From: Symsagittifera roscoffensis | Taxonomy: Eukaryota; Xenacoelomorpha; Acoela; Convolutidae | Length of the DNA: 64,000 nt | Direction of reading: 5' to 3' | Assembly (NCBI RefSeq): GCF_963678635.1 | Contig: NC_087063.1 | Span: forward strand, 24,868,701-24,932,700 | Shown here: positions 59,925-64,000 of the stretch, piece after piece | Layout of the letters: every line of letters starts with the position of its first letter | Position numbering within the stretch: position 1 is the stretch's first letter | Program-made: the position numbers and the translations under genes | Notes under the pieces: model-generated | What the model was told of the DNA's origin: nothing | What the model saw: the letters and a program-made list of their open reading frames with translations, nothing else | Databases searched by the model: none

Positions 59925-60715
59925 AATTTTCAAATACATAACACGACTTCATGGGATTGGTTGAATTTGAAAATATGCTACATGTAATCCCGCTCAAATT
60001 TGAGTTTAAACGGCAATCGCCCGCCAAAATTTGAATTCAATTTAAAAGTCCCACCAAAAGTTTTGATTGCCAATAATTTGTAAAATCTAAATAAATATTG
60101 AATTTATTCGTTATCATATACAAACTTTCAAATACATAACACGACTTCATGGGATTGGATGAATTTGAAAATATGCTACATGTAATCCCGCTCAAATTTA
60201 AGTTTGAACGGCAATCGCCCGCCAAAATTTGAATTCAATTTAAAAGTCCCGCCAAAAGTTTTGATTGCCAATAATTTGTAAAATCTAAATAAATATTGAA
60301 TTTATTCGTTATCATATACAAACTTTCAAATACATAACACGACTTCATGGGATTGGTTGAATTTGAAAATATGCTACATGTAATCCCGCTCAAATTTGAG
60401 TTTAAACGGCAATCGCCCGCCAAAATTTGAATTCAATTTAAAAGTCCCGCCAAAAGTTTTGATTGCCAATAATTTGTAAAATCTAAATAAATATTGAATT
60501 TATTCGTTATCATATACAAACTTTCAAATACATAACACGACTTCATGGGATTGGATGAATTTGAAAATATGCTACATGTAATCCCGCTCAAATTTAAGTT
60601 TGAACGGCAATCGCCCGCCAAAATTTGAATTCAATTTAAAAGTCCCGCCAAAAGTTTTGATTGCCAATAATTTGTAAAATCTAATTAAATATTGAATTTA
60701 TTCGTTATCATGATC
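59925..60715 (-). repeat. 198-base tandem repeat, four copies in an A-B-A-B order
   Basis: Marker GCCCGCCAAAA lies at 60,019, 60,217, 60,415 and 60,613, exactly 198 bases apart. Copies 1 and 3 share GGATTGGTTGAA and TTTGAGTTTAAACGG, while copies 2 and 4 share GGATTGGATGAA and TTTAAGTTTGAACGG. A 396-base dimer was therefore duplicated after the two halves had diverged. The copy nearest the PolB start is truncated there and overlaps the upstream in-frame Met of that frame, which explains why three more copies show short frames beginning MAGDCR. Confidence 0.96.
60019..60653 (-). promoter_or_regulatory. Paired E2F-like sites with CCAAT boxes upstream of PolB
   Basis: In PolB direction each repeat reads TTTTGGCGGGA, then about 20 bases later TTTTGGCGGGC, then about 65 bases later a CCAAT box (AACCAATCCC or ATCCAATCCC). 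Plus-strand positions of the E2F-like words: 60,019-60,029 and 60,050-60,059 (the second a one-base variant, CCCACC), 60,217-60,227 and 60,248-60,257, 60,415-60,425 and 60,446-60,455, 60,613-60,623 and 60,644-60,653. TTTGGCGGGA is the classical E2F/DP consensus used by animal S-phase genes and by several DNA viruses. The sites lie about 150-780 bases before the likely start at 59,871. Function is inferred. Confidence 0.6.
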
Positions 60716-61741
60716 AAATATTGTTTCTTCCGATCGGTTTCAGTCCACAAAAACCAATTAAAAGAGACAATACATTAATTAAGTTGTTTAACATTAATAA
60801 CAATATTCTGAAAAAAAAACATTTTCGATTTCTTATTAATGGCTTGAACATGTGAATTGAATAGACTACAACATGTCTTTTGGTATAAAGACTCACTAAC
60901 CATCAATGTTGCAAAGTAAAAAAAAAACTCATTAGACATGGTGAAGACTAATTAACCGTGATTAAGGTAAAAGAAGAAAAAATATTATTTTTCTTAAACA
61001 AAACTTGTACCTTAAACATTATCATATATACATTATCATGTTGACACTTTCCCAAACATTTCATCGAAGACTTAACGTCTCTCACTTAGGTCATATTTTT
61101 ACAATCCATAGAGCAATTTATGTTTCCGCAAAAAAAATAGAAACAAAACTTGAAAAAAAAAATTGTACAAAAAACGATGATCTCCCAAACTAGATGTTGT
61201 ACAGTGTCGGCACCCTATCTCAAAAATGTCCAGCTCGCCGAGAGAAGCAATATGAGTGGTCGGAAGACTATATTAGGACCGTGTAACAAAAAGTTAGAAA
61301 TTTGATATAGGATGAGGCTTTTCGAAAATGAAATGTCTGTATCTCTTCAGTGGATGGTCTGAACATAGTCGTGCAATATATCAAAATTTTGCTCACGACC
61401 AGTTAATTAATTTCGATCAGAGGTCTAAAGACTATAGGATCTCAAGTTTACGAGATAAAAATTTTCAACATTTTTCCGAGATTTTAAAATTCAAGTTCTT
61501 TTTTGTATTCTGATTGAAGACTTGTCGAACATTCGGTTATAAAAGGACTTATTATGCTCTTCTTTTCCTAGCAACTTGATAAGTAAAGCATTAAGAGGCT
61601 GAGAGTTTTAATTTACAAAATGTTTATACATGAGGACACCAAATGAAATCTATTAAATATCAATCTGAGTTTCAAGTTTAAATCTTTATACACAATAAAA
61701 CCAAATTAAAATCAATCAAACGCAACAACAGTTCAATAAAG
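60716..61741. other. Noncoding stretch between the PolB promoter repeats and the small minus-strand frames
   Basis: AT-rich, about 1 kb. Short frames on both strands (60-62 codons) have no recognisable content. No terminal inverted repeat or array seen. Confidence 0.55.
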
Positions 61742-61972
61742 TTAAATAAGGTCTAAATACTCCTGAGCTTTTTCTAGTGTTGTTATCTTTCTCTTTGTCT
61801 TTGGTGCAAGGCATAGAGAAGGAGTCAAAATTTCCATTTGATTACTCACTGTCGCTTCGGGGGTGCGAGTTGCAGTTGTAGAATCTGGTTCATCAAGCCA
61901 TGGTGACACTGTAGGAGAAGGATCAGCTTTCGACGTAACTAATAATGGTGATTCAATCTGTTCCATTCCCAT
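61742..61972 (-). CDS. Small acidic protein frame, unknown
   Basis: A 76-codon minus-strand frame (MGMEQIESPLLVTSKADPSP) rich in S, T, P and E, with a short basic stretch (KTKRK) and a helical end (LEKAQEYLDLI). It looks disordered with a small C-terminal helix. It lies 34 bases after the end of the next minus-strand frame and is probably expressed from the same side, if at all. No family recognised. It may be part of the same virus-like element as PolB or of a neighbouring one. Confidence 0.35.
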   Translation of the reverse strand: MGMEQIESPLLVTSKADPSPTVSPWLDEPDSTTATRTPEATVSNQMEILTPSLCLAPKTKRKITTLEKAQEYLDLI

Positions 61973-62006
61973 AAGCGATCAAAAAATTGAATTTCTTCAA
62001 AGTATT

Positions 62007-62405
62007 CTAACTGGTTTTCACACATCGGAGTAACATCACAATCGTATTTATACAAAAATTTTTAACTGGTTTTGATAAAGTCGAAATATCAACCTGAAGA
62101 GCAAGAGGCTCGTCAGGATCCGTATATTTACCAGAGTTTGTAAGGTAACTCAAATACTTTATATTCAGTTCTTCGTCTTTCTTCCAATTTTTTAAGGAAA
62201 GCTTACTGAATAAATGTAAAAAAATTTTGGGAATCATAATGTGATGTGTACAAGTCCACTCATCAGAATTGAAACTTTTTTCTTCGTTAATTATTGCTAC
62301 AAAATTACCGTGAACAGTTTCATAAAAAATGGTTCTTTCGTGATTGAAATATCCGGCAACAAGATAACAAGGCATTTTTGAAGAAAAATTGGAAGAAAAA
62401 GACAA
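62007..62405 (-). CDS. Small protein frame, unknown
   Basis: A 132-codon minus-strand frame. A strand-rich part (MPCYLVAGYFNHERTIFYET, then NFVAIINEEK) is followed by helical sequence (IPKIFLHLFSKLSLKNWKK) and a part with PLALQVDIS. Arrangement of strands followed by a helix is loosely like the protein at 62,859-63,230, but I see no shared residues beyond that. The start Met at 62,405 is followed by a second one ten codons on (MPCYLVAG), which may be the true start. No membrane or signal segment. Its head-to-head position with the frame at 62,859 suggests a shared 450-base control region. No family recognised. Confidence 0.45.
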   Translation of the reverse strand: MSFSSNFSSKMPCYLVAGYFNHERTIFYETVHGNFVAIINEEKSFNSDEWTCTHHIMIPKIFLHLFSKLSLKNWKKDEELNIKYLSYLTNSGKYTDPDEPLALQVDISTLSKPVKNFCINTIVMLLRCVKTS

Positions 62406-62858
62406 ACGTAACGCGGAAAGAAAAGAAACTAAAATGAATTGTGAAAACGCCTCAAGAGATTAAAATAGGGATTGGTTCTTCTAAAATTAGAATTTTCAAG
62501 ACCTCCTATGTCGTTTTTAATCAGTTTTAAAAGGGAGGGCGTGTAAAATGTTTATGTTACCTTGTATGGTAATCTATGTTTATCTAAATTACATTCAAAC
62601 AAATAGCTTGTATCAAAAATAACGTTTAAACATTGTGACCTCTGACACCCATAGAAACTCTTATCAGTTGTACATGCACAAAATACTAATCCATTTGAAC
62701 CAAATTGCAATCCAATATCTTTGCCATATAAAGTACATGTGTATATAAATTAAAATAGATACAACGCTTTCTTTTGCTTACATATACAATCAATCGGAAC
62801 CATTCATTTCTTTCTATTCAGTTTTAAATCAAGTTACTTTGAAAAGTTACTCGTTACA
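62406..62858. promoter_or_regulatory. Divergent intergenic region with a TATA-like word
   Basis: About 450 bases between two head-to-head frames. TATATAAAT lies at 62,742-62,750, about 110 bases before the plus-strand start at 62,859. An AGGGAGGGCGTG word at about 62,532 is the only GC-rich stretch. No E2F-like pair as in the 198-base repeats. Confidence 0.35.
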
Positions 62859-63230
62859 ATGAATAAAACCAAAACAAGCACCACAGCAAATGCAGATAAA
62901 GATTTTGGCGACTGCTATTTCGATATTTCGGAAAACAGTAAAAGACTAGTGCGTGCTACATTGAAAACATATGACCAAACTGGAACTTATGTATTCCTGA
63001 AAGTTTTCAAAAAAGCAACTGAATGCGCTGAATTTGAATGTGTACAAAAACTTTTCTTAAGCAGCGAAGAATTTTCAAAATTAATAAAATCGGGAAAGTC
63101 AATCCGAGCGCAAACAAGTGAAATTTGTGATACTGTTGAAAAAAAAGACAAACCACTGTCTAATTGTAAACGAGCCAGGAAATCTCAAATTTCCTCAAAC
63201 ACAAACGATTTCAAGCACGACTCGAACTGA
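62859..63230 (+). CDS. Small protein frame with a weak PC4-like look
   Basis: A 123-codon plus-strand frame starting MNKTKTSTTANADKDFGDCY. After a disordered N-terminus there is a strand-rich part (RLVRATLKTYDQTGTYVFLK). It is followed by LFLSSEEFSKLIKSGKSI, which recalls the last strand and helix of PC4/p15 single-strand-DNA-binding domains (usual pattern: VDIREFY, then KGISLSxEQWxxL). A basic C-terminal part (KRARKSQIS) could be a nuclear signal. The PC4 resemblance is weak and by eye. A single-strand-binding protein would fit next to a DNA polymerase gene, but this is only suggestive. Uninterrupted; the next frame starts 14 bases after its stop. Confidence 0.45.
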   Translation: MNKTKTSTTANADKDFGDCYFDISENSKRLVRATLKTYDQTGTYVFLKVFKKATECAEFECVQKLFLSSEEFSKLIKSGKSIRAQTSEICDTVEKKDKPLSNCKRARKSQISSNTNDFKHDSN

Positions 63231-63244
63231 TTTTCCTTTACAAA

Positions 63245-64000
63245 ATGGCAGAAGCTATGTTCGAAGTTGTGTTACCTGATTATTTCAAAAAATTTCAACC
63301 AAATTTCAAATTTGTTATCACTGAAAAAATTCCTAATTTATCTACTTTTAAAAATTATGCTTTTGGAAGCCACTTCAAATCTGAATACTGCCCTTTTTCA
63401 GTCGAGAATGAAAAAAAATTCATTACCATATATTGATTCAAGTAGATTCAGAGGAACAATTAAACCAATTTTTTCCTTACCAAAAATGTTTCAGTGTTCC
63501 TTGTATTTTCACTTGCTTCAAATACTTAGTTTCTCCTGCTAAAGATGTCAAAGGAAACGGTGAGTTATTTGACAAGCTTAAACTAGCTCTCACTTATTCA
63601 GCACAACCTGTTGCAGCCAATCTCGATTTGTTAGATTTCACTGCAATCAAAAAACGTTTACCCAATTTATTGCTTTCTGCAACATCATCTAACAAACAAA
63701 CTTCATCAAATCAAAACGTTTGCAAGAAATCTCCGGCCGTTGGGGGACAGAAACGAATTGATAATACAGTTACGCCTGCTGCATCGTCGACGTCAAACAA
63801 ACCCGTAAGAATTTCGAATTCAGTTTCAAAGAAACATACAGAAAACAGACATGTTCAAACAGATGAGATGAATACAGAAACTTTGAAAAGATTTGAATGT
63901 TTAATTAATGGACCCCATTCTGCCGCTTTTTGCAAAATAATGGATATTTTGACAAGTGGATATGGAAAACTTGATGTAGATACTGATGTGCTATTTGTGA
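63245..64000 (+). pseudogene. Possible HUH (Rep-like) coding region, running off the window
   Basis: Two overlapping plus-strand frames follow the frame at 62,859-63,230. The first begins MAEAMFEVVLPDYFKKFQPN at 63,245, with a strand-like part FKFVITEKI. In another frame, open from about 63,412 to the window edge, HYHILIQVDSEEQL begins at 63,421, and about 34 residues later comes KYLVSPAKDVKGNG. An H-hydrophobic-H followed by hydrophobics, and a Y about 30-40 residues later, is the layout of HUH nicking domains of single-strand-DNA virus Rep proteins. The rest to 64,000 is polar and low in complexity. Treated as a possible virus-like fossil; the family is not established and the 3' end is outside. 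Confidence 0.35.

Noticed and set aside
60037-60621. Three 62-codon frames beginning MAGDCR as a small gene family
   Set aside because: They are the 198-base repeat read in one frame; they overlap the E2F-like sites and have no recognised content.
60714-60896. A 60-codon minus-strand frame before the promoter repeats
   Set aside because: AT-rich, partly overlapping the repeat end, no recognisable content.

Overview
The window is an AT-rich animal-type sequence dominated by mobile elements and their debris; I see no intact ordinary host gene, rRNA or tRNA gene. The families present (an R2-type restriction-like-endonuclease LINE, a Ty3/gypsy element with an extra macrodomain reading frame, a Polinton-like protein-primed DNA polymerase) point to a metazoan. 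From memory, these LINE and gypsy families are abundant in cnidarians and other invertebrates, but the phylum cannot be fixed from the sequence. The retroelements look clearly richer in GC than the DNA around them.

Left part (1-15,460): the window opens inside the C-terminal half of an RLE-type non-LTR retrotransposon, open to the left edge. About 240 bases after its stop comes a Ty3/gypsy element of about 13.7 kb, flanked by two 257-base direct repeats that differ at only 6 positions. It has a 3-kb leader with a 70-base tandem repeat and a 14-base minisatellite, then Gag, zinc knuckles and protease, RT/RNase H, integrase, a macrodomain-like frame and a small unknown frame. It is young but broken in several places.

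Middle part (15,461-37,568): after a short inverted piece of a related gypsy pol comes a tandem array of about 21 kb. Its long unit is about 2.34 kb and carries a decayed gypsy integrase fragment and two conserved hairpins. Seven nearly identical 878-base units sit inside the array and are best explained as a twice-deleted, recently amplified derivative. Motifs shared with the gypsy leader suggest that the array came from a related retroelement.

Next (37,569-54,460): gene-poor AT-rich DNA holding two separate large direct duplications (38,598-42,472 with 43,207-48,122; 48,488-50,920 with 51,739-54,151), each with decayed coding-like relics that I cannot assign, and a GATCCC-rich degenerate repeat.

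Right part (54,929-64,000): a minus-strand Polinton-like PolB region with an N-terminal C2H2 zinc-finger part, exonuclease part, polymerase palm and acidic tail. Immediately upstream of it is a 198-base repeat present four times in an A-B-A-B order, each copy with paired E2F-like sites and a CCAAT box. Beyond this are two small minus-strand frames, a small plus-strand frame with a weak PC4-like look, and a plus-strand region running off the window that shows an HUH-like HYHILI motif. These may belong to the same virus-like element or to a neighbouring one.
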